Shown here piece after piece: positions 1-6,506 of a DNA stretch of 10,588 bases; the first letter of the stretch is position 1, and the number at the start of each line of letters is the position of its first letter. The notes beneath the pieces are model-generated. The model saw only the letters and a program-made list of their open reading frames with translations, was not told the origin of the DNA and did no database searches. Both the position numbers and the translations under genes were made by a program. The DNA is from Alphaproteobacteria bacterium. Lineage in GTDB: Bacteria > Pseudomonadota > Alphaproteobacteria > Rhizobiales > Beijerinckiaceae. The stretch spans positions 1-10,588 of the forward strand of contig RFXE01000045.1 of NCBI GenBank assembly GCA_009921785.1, in the 5' to 3' direction.

Positions 1-36
1 TCAAAATCCACTGCCTTACCGCTTGGCGACGCCCCA
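1..36 (-). tRNA. tRNA-Gln(TTG), 5' half, truncated by window start
   Basis: The reverse complement of these bases begins TGGGGCGTCGCCAAGCGGTA, which matches the 5' end, D-stem and D-loop of bacterial tRNA-Gln almost base for base (E. coli begins TGGGGTATCGCCAAGCGGTA). It continues through the 5' side of the anticodon stem into a loop reading TTTTGA, giving anticodon TTG for CAA codons. The 3' half lies outside the window, so pairing of the acceptor and T arms cannot be checked. The gene is divergent from the tRNA-Pro gene to its right. Confidence 0.85.
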
Positions 37-53
37 ATGCGACTCGCGAAGGA

Positions 54-82
54 TGCATAAAGCGCCCGCATGATCGACGCAA
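54..82 (-). promoter_or_regulatory. Putative sigma70-type promoter of tRNA-Gln
   Basis: On the minus strand TTGCGT (77-82) and TATGCA (54-59) are separated by exactly 17 bases and stand about 18 bases before the mature 5' end of tRNA-Gln. This is the expected place for a promoter giving a short leader. The -10 element is imperfect, so this is a reading of spacing and position rather than a certain site. Confidence 0.42.
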
Positions 83-144
83 CCCGAAGTGAAAAAATCC
101 AGTCTCCAAAAGCCCTGTGACAGATCGGCTCAACCGGAAGGCGC

Positions 145-173
145 TTGCGAGGCCAGGGCCGCGCCGCTATAAC
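145..173 (+). promoter_or_regulatory. Putative sigma70-type promoter of tRNA-Pro
   Basis: TTGCGA (145-150) and TATAAC (168-173) are 17 bases apart. The -10 element lies 26 bases before the 5' end of tRNA-Pro, so a start near 180 would give a leader of about 20 bases. Both boxes are close to consensus and the surrounding sequence is GC-rich, which makes the TATAAC stand out. Confidence 0.55.
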
Positions 174-199
174 GCCGCCTTCCCGCCAGCGGAATAAGT

Positions 200-276
200 C
201 GGAGCGTAGCGCAGCCTGGTAGCGCACCTCGTTCGGGACGAGGGGGTCGAAGGTTCAAATCCTTTCGCTCCGACCA
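200..276 (+). tRNA. tRNA-Pro(CGG)
   Basis: A complete 77-base cloverleaf. The acceptor stem CGGAGCG (200-206) pairs with CGCTCCG (266-272), followed by discriminator A and an encoded CCA (274-276). The C1-G72 pair is typical of bacterial tRNA-Pro. The D arm contains AGCGCAGCCTGGTAGCGC. The anticodon stem CCTCG/CGAGG closes the loop TTCGGGA, so the anticodon is CGG, reading the proline codon CCG. The T arm has the standard GGTTCAAATCC core. The gene is followed by only a short ATTTTC stretch and then, 12 bases on, by the end of a minus-strand gene, so read-through of the secretion operon would run antisense into this tRNA. Confidence 0.97.
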
Positions 277-288
277 ATTTTCCGGTGC

Positions 289-630
289 TTATTCTTCCGT
301 CAGATAGCGATCAACCCACTCATTGACCGTTTCAGCAGAAATGGCTGCCTCAAAAGAAATTTCATAACCATCGCGGCTCGTTCCTATAATCTTGGCGGGG
401 TGGTCTTCGCCAAGAATGCGCAAACGGACGCGGTCATCGCGACGATCGAGAATGTAGCGCGATGCTTCGCGAAACAAAGCGCGATCCGGCAAGAGCCATC
501 GCACGATGCCGTCGAGCACGAGATCCTCTTCATCAAATAAGAGCTCGGCAACGATACAGCATGGCCGACGGTCAAGTTGAACGGGCGGCTGCGGCTTTGG
601 CGCTTCAGGTTTTTCGGTACGATCCAACAT
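289..630 (-). CDS. Small protein, possibly a degenerate PilZ-domain protein; last gene of the secretion operon
   Basis: A protein of about 113 residues that I do not firmly recognise. After a charged, proline-rich N-terminus (about 20 residues) it alternates predicted beta strands: a strand after RRPCC, DGIVRWLL, DRVRLRIL, PAKIIGTS and GYEISFE, ending in a helix. That order resembles a PilZ beta-barrel, with GTSRDGYEISF like the closing strands, but the canonical RxxxR and (D/N)xSxxG c-di-GMP motifs are not intact. Two starts exist: ATG at 634-636 lies only 3 bases after AAAGGA, while ATG at 628-630 lies 9 bases after it, so the latter is preferred. It starts 33 bases after the MotA-like gene and is probably co-transcribed. 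The PilZ assignment is an inference and could be wrong; a coding gene is likely. Confidence 0.72.
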   Translation of the reverse strand: MLDRTEKPEAPKPQPPVQLDRRPCCIVAELLFDEEDLVLDGIVRWLLPDRALFREASRYILDRRDDRVRLRILGEDHPAKIIGTSRDGYEISFEAAISAETVNEWVDRYLTEE

Positions 631-663
631 GATCACATATATCCTTTGTGTTCGAGAAAATGA

Positions 664-2466
664 TCAAGCGTCTGACTGTCCATTGCGACGGCGGAAGCGC
701 GAAAGAATGGCTTCGTTGACGGCCTGACTGACCGCTGACAAATCAGGTGCATCAACTGGCGTCGGCATATCGATACCGTCAGGCGTTGCTGGTTTTTGCG
801 CCGTCGCCTGCGCAATCAAGATACTGTCGAGCACGCGCGCAATTTCACCGAGCCCTTGTGACAAGCCTTGTTCAATATGCTCGCCAAAAGCGCGCATTTC
901 AGCCACCGGGTCCGTACCGCGATCAAGCGCGGCAAGGCGATCGGCAAGATCCGCCTGCGTCGAACCAAGTTTCTCGATACCGACAAGAAGACGCGAGAGT
1001 GAGTCATCGAATGAGGACGCAACGGCCCCAAAACCTGCCGCCAGTCTTTCATCAACCGATGCTGAAAGATGATCTCCAATTGTCTTCACATCCAGCGGGC
1101 GTGTCGATTCACGCATCAATTTTTCAAGAGCCGCATTTGATTCAATCGCAACACGACCCCGCTCTTCACCGGAACTCTTGAGGGCATTCAACTCAACACC
1201 AAAGCTTTCAAATCCCCGCGTCGTCTGCAATTCAAGAGCGCGCACTAGACGCTCTGTGGTGCGATGCTGCTCGGCAACTTGTCCCACAGTTTCAACAATT
1301 GTCCCGCGCGCTTCATCAATCGTCTGCGACAAGCGGCCGACACCATCAGCGTATCGATTGGCCGTCGCCCGGTCCCGCAAAATTTCTTCCTCGCGCAACC
1401 GTTCAACAGAATCGCTGATGACATCAAGCTTTTTCATTTGTTGAAAAATATTGGCCTGACGTAGTGAGAGCGATTCAACTTGTTCGACCAGCATCGATAA
1501 CGCCGATGTTTGTGTCTCTTGCCGGTCGCCGAGCTTTTTCATCACCTCGGCGCTGCGCGTGATGAGCCCTTGAGTGGTTCTGAAGGCGCCAAGCAGAGTG
1601 CTTGCTAATGTCACGACGCTTGCGTCGCTCGATGCAACACCGGAAACCGATGACGCACCTTGACCCTCAAGGGAGCCAATGCGGATTAGCCAGCCTTCAA
1701 AATCCTGGCGTAACGCCAACATGGCCGCATTCATGAAACGTGAAATAAGGCCGAGAGATAATGATCCGAAAAGACCAAAGAGCGATGCCGAAAAGCCAGT
1801 CGCCATACCAACCAGCGGCGCTTCAAGATCACGGATAACGCTTTTAATTGCCTCATCCGAACCTGTACCCGCTTTCGCCAAACCACCGACGATGCCCCCG
1901 ACGGACGCGACCATTTCCATCAGACCAATAAAGGTTCCGATAAGACCCATCAAAATGAGTGTACCGGTTAGGTAGGTTGTAAATGAACGCTCACTTACGA
2001 TGGCTTCTTTAAGCGATTCAAACAAGGCTGTCCGTTGCGCTAATGAGACACGCAGCGTCCGCGTGGCAAGAAGTTCGCCCATAATTTGGCGATAGACTTC
2101 TCCGAGAAGACGCGGTCTCTTTATCATAATCCCGGGTTCTGCTGCGCGAACGAGACGTGTGACGCCGCCGTCATCACCAAGTTTTTCCATTTCGAAAAAA
2201 TCATGGTGCGTTTCTTTCATGGCCTGGAGAACGCTTATTTCGTTAAGTAGGCGATAGCCTGATACGAAAGCAGCTATCACGCCACCAATGAATGTAAAAA
2301 TAATCAAGAGATTGAGTTGCGGATGCTTAAGTATCGAATCGTAGACGAAATGAAATTGCCACATCGTTAAGCCAATTATGAGAAGAACAACAATGAACGA
2401 TTTAGCTAACTCAATTCGAACAGAATTGAGAGCCGTGTGTGCTTCTGCTGCGCGTTTTGATGACAT
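664..2466 (-). CDS. MotA/ExbB/SiiB-like proton-channel protein with long cytoplasmic tail
   Basis: A 600-residue inner-membrane protein. Hydrophobic segments lie at about 22-41, 51-70, 164-187 and 217-243. The last two carry the MotA/TolQ/ExbB signature: GLIGTFIGL in segment 3 (Thr178) and GMATGFSASLFG in segment 4 (Thr223). Residues 71-163 form a cytoplasmic loop. From about 270 to 600 the protein is hydrophilic, rich in Glu, Arg, Ser, Ala and Leu, and looks largely helical or coiled-coil, far longer than in MotA or ExbB. It would form the channel ring around the MotB-like partner encoded just upstream: only 9 bases separate the genes, and the GAGG ribosome site overlaps the partner's stop, suggesting translational coupling. 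The pairing and neighbouring exporter recall SiiB of Salmonella SPI-4; the long tail also recalls ZorA. The family assignment is strong; the Sii role is inferred. Confidence 0.9.
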   Translation of the reverse strand: MSSKRAAEAHTALNSVRIELAKSFIVVLLIIGLTMWQFHFVYDSILKHPQLNLLIIFTFIGGVIAAFVSGYRLLNEISVLQAMKETHHDFFEMEKLGDDGGVTRLVRAAEPGIMIKRPRLLGEVYRQIMGELLATRTLRVSLAQRTALFESLKEAIVSERSFTTYLTGTLILMGLIGTFIGLMEMVASVGGIVGGLAKAGTGSDEAIKSVIRDLEAPLVGMATGFSASLFGLFGSLSLGLISRFMNAAMLALRQDFEGWLIRIGSLEGQGASSVSGVASSDASVVTLASTLLGAFRTTQGLITRSAEVMKKLGDRQETQTSALSMLVEQVESLSLRQANIFQQMKKLDVISDSVERLREEEILRDRATANRYADGVGRLSQTIDEARGTIVETVGQVAEQHRTTERLVRALELQTTRGFESFGVELNALKSSGEERGRVAIESNAALEKLMRESTRPLDVKTIGDHLSASVDERLAAGFGAVASSFDDSLSRLLVGIEKLGSTQADLADRLAALDRGTDPVAEMRAFGEHIEQGLSQGLGEIARVLDSILIAQATAQKPATPDGIDMPTPVDAPDLSAVSQAVNEAILSRFRRRNGQSDA

Positions 2467-2475
2467 TTCGTAACC

Positions 2476-3894
2476 TCAATCTTCCTTGCGAATAGCAAAA
2501 ATTTCTACGATATCGCGACTTTCTGAATCACTCACATCATCAATAGCCACGACAATTTTGTTGGCAGGAAATCCTTGATCAATCAGTAATTGCCTCATTG
2601 ACATCGCGCGGTAATAGCCAAAGCGCCGCGCATCGGTGACTGCGCCGTCACGCACATTGGCAAGCGCGCGAATACGAATACGTCGATCAGCTAAATTCAC
2701 TTTGTTGCGGTCAAAAAAATCTTGAAGCTTTAGAGTTGCATTACCATCAAGTCTGATGGCGCGTGGTTCATAGACCATCGTCAACATTGGTTTATCGACC
2801 TGCACATCAACACCTCCGCCAAATGGATCGAGATCTGCTTGATGCGTAGAGACAATGCGTGTTTCGTCCGGGCTAGGTTTTGCCGCCGAAAATGTTGCGG
2901 GGCCTGACAAAGGCTCGAGCAATGCCAATTGCGAGCTCTTTGGGGGATTCGTTGCCGGAGTGGGCGACGGGTCAATGCGCTCGGCAACCGACGGGACGCT
3001 CGATTTTCCGTTTGTGACACTTGAATCAGGCAATCCCTCGCTTACAGTTTTGTCGCCTTGATTCACGCCGAGTTTCGGACGCTCCGCGACAAAGCCCTTG
3101 GCTTCAGGATCCGCGGGAACCGAAGCTGGATTATCTTTGCGATCTGAATTTGGTGATGCCGATCGATTATATTGAACCGAATCCGATTCACCCTTGCTGA
3201 AAATACGATTACCTTGATCAACAGCAAGATTCGGCTGTTGTGAAATTGCGATGCCATTTGTTGTATCAAGAGGGATCTGCGCGGAGGGACGCGGTTCAGC
3301 ATTTGTCGGAGATTTAGAAACCTCGAGCTTTAAGTCAGCCGACTCTCCTTTTCTGAAAACATTTTCGCCCGGATCGATCTGGAGCTTTTCTCTGTTGGCG
3401 ATCGCCGCATCTGCAATGGCTTGAAGCGGCAGATCGAGCCTCGGCATTGACCCATTTATCAGATCTGATTTCGCCGCCTGAACTTGCAAAGATTCGGCAT
3501 CGCCCTTCGCAACGACGCGATTGCCTTGATCAGCCGACAAATTCGCACGTTCAGAATAGGCGGTTTGCGCGCTCTGTTCTACCGGATGTGCCGCTTGAGA
3601 TTGATCAGTCTTCAAAGGATAAGGTGGCTTCGGCTTTTCGGCGTCTGTCGTGCGTGAAAGGGCAGCGATAATTTGGGCTGTTAACCCTTCAATAGATGCA
3701 GGTGAGCCGTTCACATCAATTTTTGCCGCACGCGCGATCGCAATCACTTGAGACTTGGTTACGTTCTGTGAAACGCTGACCAGTACAAGACTTAAGATCA
3801 TCATCAAAAAGATGAGCATCATCGTCATCGTCGAAAGGGCATCGACGAAACCCGGCCAATAATTTGTATCTGAATCATCGGATCCGTTGGCCAT
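2476..3894 (-). CDS. MotB/SiiA-like stator protein with OmpA-like C-terminal domain and 52-residue repeats
   Basis: A 472-residue protein with a short cytoplasmic N-terminus and one membrane segment at about 13-42. The segment begins YWPGFVDALSTM, placing Asp18 where MotB, ZorB and SiiA carry the proton-binding aspartate. Residues 43-365 are a low-complexity periplasmic linker rich in Pro, Ser, Asp, Asn and Gln, holding four copies of a 52-residue repeat. Residues about 370-472 resemble an OmpA/MotB peptidoglycan-binding domain (YEPRAIRL, then RRFGYYRAMSMRQLLIDQGF like the LSxxRAxxVxxxL helix). The usual TD motif is not kept: the aligned residues are Asn413 and Val414. It probably assembles with the MotA-like protein encoded directly downstream and anchors it to the cell wall. 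The start is the only ATG before the membrane segment; its GGAGAG is 12 bases upstream, somewhat far. The gene begins 67 bases after the ABC transporter gene. Confidence 0.9.
   Translation of the reverse strand: MANGSDDSDTNYWPGFVDALSTMTMMLIFLMMILSLVLVSVSQNVTKSQVIAIARAAKIDVNGSPASIEGLTAQIIAALSRTTDAEKPKPPYPLKTDQSQAAHPVEQSAQTAYSERANLSADQGNRVVAKGDAESLQVQAAKSDLINGSMPRLDLPLQAIADAAIANREKLQIDPGENVFRKGESADLKLEVSKSPTNAEPRPSAQIPLDTTNGIAISQQPNLAVDQGNRIFSKGESDSVQYNRSASPNSDRKDNPASVPADPEAKGFVAERPKLGVNQGDKTVSEGLPDSSVTNGKSSVPSVAERIDPSPTPATNPPKSSQLALLEPLSGPATFSAAKPSPDETRIVSTHQADLDPFGGGVDVQVDKPMLTMVYEPRAIRLDGNATLKLQDFFDRNKVNLADRRIRIRALANVRDGAVTDARRFGYYRAMSMRQLLIDQGFPANKIVVAIDDVSDSESRDIVEIFAIRKED
2926..3549 (-). 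repeat. Four tandem 52-codon repeats in the MotB-like linker
   Basis: Residues 116-323 of the MotB-like protein fall into four consecutive units whose DQG-type motif recurs at residues 122-124, 174-176, 226-228 and 278-280, a period of exactly 52 residues (156 bp) without insertions. The best kept part of each unit is its first 20 residues, roughly R-P-K/N-L-x-V-D-Q-G-N-R-V-F-x-K-G-E-S-D-S. A proline closing each unit also keeps register (residues 104, 156, 208, 260). The copies are diverged, with unit 4 the weakest, so this is an old duplication and not a recent tandem expansion. Confidence 0.85.
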
Positions 3895-3961
3895 TAGATA
3901 TCAAAACTCTCCATTTTACGGACAGTCATGGAAAAATGCCGTCCGGAAATTTCTATCGTCA

Positions 3962-6316
3962 TCAACCAGTTTGAAGCTTCTTCAGAACTTGATCTTTGGG
4001 GCCATCAGCAATGATCTTGCCCTCATGCATCAAGATCACGCGATCAACGAGATCCAGCATCGCCGCGCGATGCGTGGCAACTATTAGAGTCCGATTGCCA
4101 AGCCATTTGGACAGACCAGTGATCACATGGCGTTCGGTCGTATTGTCCATCGCAGCTGTGGGCTCATCGAGAATGAGCATGGCCGGATTACCAATCAGCG
4201 CGCGTGCTAATCCGACGGCTTGACGCTCGCCCCCAGAAAGGCGCTCACCGCGCGGGCCAACGCGCATGCCATAACCTTCAGGACTGCGGCCAGCGAAGCC
4301 CGCAACGCCCGAAATGGTGACAGCCTCTTCGATTATTTTCGGATCAGATTTTTCATGACCAAGAAGAAGGTTTGCGGTCAATGTATCATCAAACAAGGTG
4401 GCGTCTTGGCTGACATAGCTGAAGCGCCGTCTCAATTCGCGCGGAGAAGCTTGTCTCAGATCGCGCCCATCAAGACGAATTGCACCACTCGTCGGTTCAA
4501 GTAAACGAATCATCAAGCGCAAGAGAGTGCTTTTACCACAACCAATGCGCCCGATGATTCCGACACGTTCGCCAGGTCGAATGCTGAGTGTGATATTTGA
4601 AAGACTCGGTAATTGTGATCCTTGATATTTGTGTCCCACATCGACGAAATCGAATTGTCCATCAATTGCAATAGAGAGCGCTGCGTCGCCTTCTCCTGCA
4701 CGCTCTAGATCTGAATTGAAAACCATTCGGATTGGTTCAAGCGTTTTGCGCGCCTGCAATAGGCGCTGAATTTGAACCGTCATCTGCATGATCGGCCCGA
4801 TCAGGCGGCCAATAAGCATCGTTGCGGCAGAAAGAGCGCCCACTGTCATCGCGTTGATACTGATTTCATAGACGCCGAAAATGAGCGCGCCGATCGTCAT
4901 CAATTGGCTGATTGTACTAGCCCAATGTTGCGCCATTCCATTCGCTAAACGTGCTGCATGGCTCGCGAAGGCGCTCGAATCGGCCAAGCGCTCCCAGCGA
5001 TTGAGGACGACAGTTTCCGCTGTTGACGTTTTTACCGTCTCAAGGCCTTCAATCGTTTCCGTGACCATATTTGTCTGGGCCCGCATTTGTCCAAGATAGG
5101 GCTGCAAATGTGAATGGCCGGCGATGTGAGCAATAAAGAAAATCAAACCTATAATGATCGTTCCCGCGATCGGAACAATCGCGACGGATCCGGCAATACT
5201 CGCAAGAAGAATTGTTGTGATAATTACAAAAGGGAGATCGATTGCCAAAGACACAAATGACAGCGGGATGAGCTGACAATAACCCTCAAGGTCACGGATT
5301 GCAGGCGTGACCGCTGCACTAGTACGAGGCAAGCCAACCATAGAGCCAAATACAAGATGTCGGAAAAAGCGAATTTGCGCGACATGGCTAATTTCGGCAG
5401 CTAACGAGTCAATGAGGCGAAGTTTGACGTGGCGAAGCGCGAGATCAGCAGCCAGCGCAAGGCCCATTCCTATTGACAAGGCCCAAAGCGTATCAAAGGC
5501 GAGATGAGGGATAACGCGATCATAAACCGCCATCGTAAAAATCGGCAGAAGCACAAGTAGCGAATTGCTGACAAGTGCTGCCAAAGCTAGCTGGCAAAGT
5601 GTCCAAGGCCTTCGCTTGAGCATTTCAATTGATAGAAATTTTACAATTGAGTCGACCGGCGCATCAGCATTGGACCCCGACGTCTCATCGCCATGCTCCG
5701 ACGCCGCTAAGGGGCGAAGAAGAAAGACGGTACCTGAGAATGTCTTTTTGAGTCGGTTGATCTTTACGCTTTTATCGCCCTCATCTGTACGACAGATAAA
5801 GCCGTCACGACCAGCATGCGCCAGTAAGAGATAAGCGTAACCTTCGCGGTCCAAAGCAAGACACGGGAAGTGATCTTTGCGTAAACGCGCTAGATTTCGA
5901 TTTTCAGCCTTAAGAGAGATGCCAAGGCCATGCGCGATAATTTCGGCCGTCTCAGGAGCCAAAGAGCCCGGATGCAGTTGCCGCTCTTTTGGTTGATAGT
6001 CAAACCAAGCTTCAGCAACCCATTCAAGTGCGCGGGACGGAGATACTTTCGTTCTATCTAAAAATTCATCTCGCGGGATCGTTGCCTCGGGCGGCGGAGG
6101 CGGAGGCGACGCGCCAGCTGCCGCAACGGTAATAGGATCAGTTTGGAAATCGAGCTTTAAGGCATCATCCTCACATCCGTCTTCTGTCGAGGTCGAGGAC
6201 TCAAGCGCTTGTATTCGCGCAAAGCCACGCGACGGCCGAGACATGGCAACAATTTCGGCAGACGGGCGTACATCGTCACCCGGGCGTTCGGTCTCTTTAG
6301 CCGGGATCATCGACAT
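3962..6316 (-). CDS. Type I secretion ABC transporter (permease/ATPase, LapB/SiiF-like) with C39-like domain
   Basis: An inner-membrane exporter of about 784 residues. Numbered from an upstream TTG (6326-6328), residues 1-95 are a hydrophilic, proline-rich extension with six prolines at 75-80. Residues about 97-207 resemble the C39-peptidase-like domain of RTX exporters but show no catalytic cysteine, so it likely docks the substrate and does not cleave it. Transmembrane helices span about 243-515, including the family-typical VYDRVIP. The ATPase domain has Walker A GRIGCGKST (593-601), Q-loop Gln641, signature LSGGERQ (697-703), Walker B LILDEP with Glu722 and H-loop His753. ATG at 6314-6316 is preferred because TGGAG lies 6 bases upstream; the TTG sits too close to its GGAG. 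It is the first gene of the minus-strand operon and would work with the divergent HlyD-type protein and an outer-membrane channel not in the window. Confidence 0.95.
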   Translation of the reverse strand: MSMIPAKETERPGDDVRPSAEIVAMSRPSRGFARIQALESSTSTEDGCEDDALKLDFQTDPITVAAAGASPPPPPPEATIPRDEFLDRTKVSPSRALEWVAEAWFDYQPKERQLHPGSLAPETAEIIAHGLGISLKAENRNLARLRKDHFPCLALDREGYAYLLLAHAGRDGFICRTDEGDKSVKINRLKKTFSGTVFLLRPLAASEHGDETSGSNADAPVDSIVKFLSIEMLKRRPWTLCQLALAALVSNSLLVLLPIFTMAVYDRVIPHLAFDTLWALSIGMGLALAADLALRHVKLRLIDSLAAEISHVAQIRFFRHLVFGSMVGLPRTSAAVTPAIRDLEGYCQLIPLSFVSLAIDLPFVIITTILLASIAGSVAIVPIAGTIIIGLIFFIAHIAGHSHLQPYLGQMRAQTNMVTETIEGLETVKTSTAETVVLNRWERLADSSAFASHAARLANGMAQHWASTISQLMTIGALIFGVYEISINAMTVGALSAATMLIGRLIGPIMQMTVQIQRLLQARKTLEPIRMVFNSDLERAGEGDAALSIAIDGQFDFVDVGHKYQGSQLPSLSNITLSIRPGERVGIIGRIGCGKSTLLRLMIRLLEPTSGAIRLDGRDLRQASPRELRRRFSYVSQDATLFDDTLTANLLLGHEKSDPKIIEEAVTISGVAGFAGRSPEGYGMRVGPRGERLSGGERQAVGLARALIGNPAMLILDEPTAAMDNTTERHVITGLSKWLGNRTLIVATHRAAMLDLVDRVILMHEGKIIADGPKDQVLKKLQTG

Positions 6317-6378
6317 CGGCAGCTCCAAACGCTCCGCATTTCATAATTCTTCACATTTCCACCTTATTTACGCAAGGT

Positions 6379-6407
6379 AATATACGGCAAAAGTGAAGAT
6401 AGAGACA
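6379..6407 (-). promoter_or_regulatory. Putative promoter of the ABC transporter/motor operon
   Basis: On the minus strand TATATT (6379-6384) is a good -10 box about 63 bases before the chosen start. With a 17-base spacer the -35 position is TGTCTC (6402-6407), a poor match to consensus. A weak -35 overlapped by a dyad symmetry would fit a promoter needing an activator or blocked by a repressor. The assignment is tentative. Confidence 0.38.
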
Positions 6408-6431
6408 CTTTGAAAGATTCAATTTGTCTCT
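6401..6431. promoter_or_regulatory. 31-bp imperfect dyad between the divergent secretion genes, candidate operator
   Basis: Outer arms AGAGACA (6401-6407) and TGTCTCT (6425-6431) are perfect inverted repeats. Inner arms TTGAA (6410-6414) and TTCAA (6418-6422) share the same centre at 6416. In all, 12 of 15 base pairs around the centre are symmetrical. It lies in the AT-rich gap between the ABC transporter and HlyD genes and overlaps the predicted -35 region of the minus-strand operon. A dimeric or tetrameric regulator controlling both transcripts would fit; no regulator gene is in the window. It has no adjacent T-tract, so it is not an obvious terminator. Confidence 0.55.
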
Positions 6432-6439
6432 TTCTGTTT

Positions 6440-6451
6440 AAGTTTAAACTT
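6440..6451. promoter_or_regulatory. 12-bp perfect palindrome AAGTTTAAACTT
   Basis: A self-complementary 12-mer stands 8 bases to the right of the 31-bp dyad in the same intergenic region, on the side facing the HlyD gene. AT-rich palindromes of this size can arise by chance in AT-rich spacers, so its value as an operator rests on its position. Confidence 0.3.
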
Positions 6452-6506
6452 CGAAATTCATGCAATCCATGTATCTAGGGTTGAATATTAGGTTGTATTA
6501 AAATTT

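Noticed and set aside
250..276. tRNA-Pro 3' end as an att site of an integrated island
   Set aside because: I found no second copy of the tRNA 3' sequence in the window and no integrase gene.
664..3894. Zorya anti-phage system (ZorA/ZorB-like pair)
   Set aside because: The channel pair has the right architecture, but there is no ZorC, ZorD or ZorE-like gene, and the neighbours are a type I exporter and adaptor, which fit a Sii-like role better.
664..3894. Flagellar MotA/MotB or TolQR/ExbBD
   Set aside because: Both proteins are much larger than flagellar or Tol/Ton stators, no flagellar, TolA or TonB gene is near, and the MotB-like linker carries unusual repeats.
3905..3955. Hairpin CGGAC/GTCCG between the ABC and MotB-like genes
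   Set aside because: Five base pairs with a loop of 17 bases or more and no T-tract; too weak to call a terminator.
6317..6328. TTG start for the ABC transporter
   Set aside because: Its GGAG is only about 3 bases upstream, while ATG at 6314-6316 has TGGAG at 6 bases.
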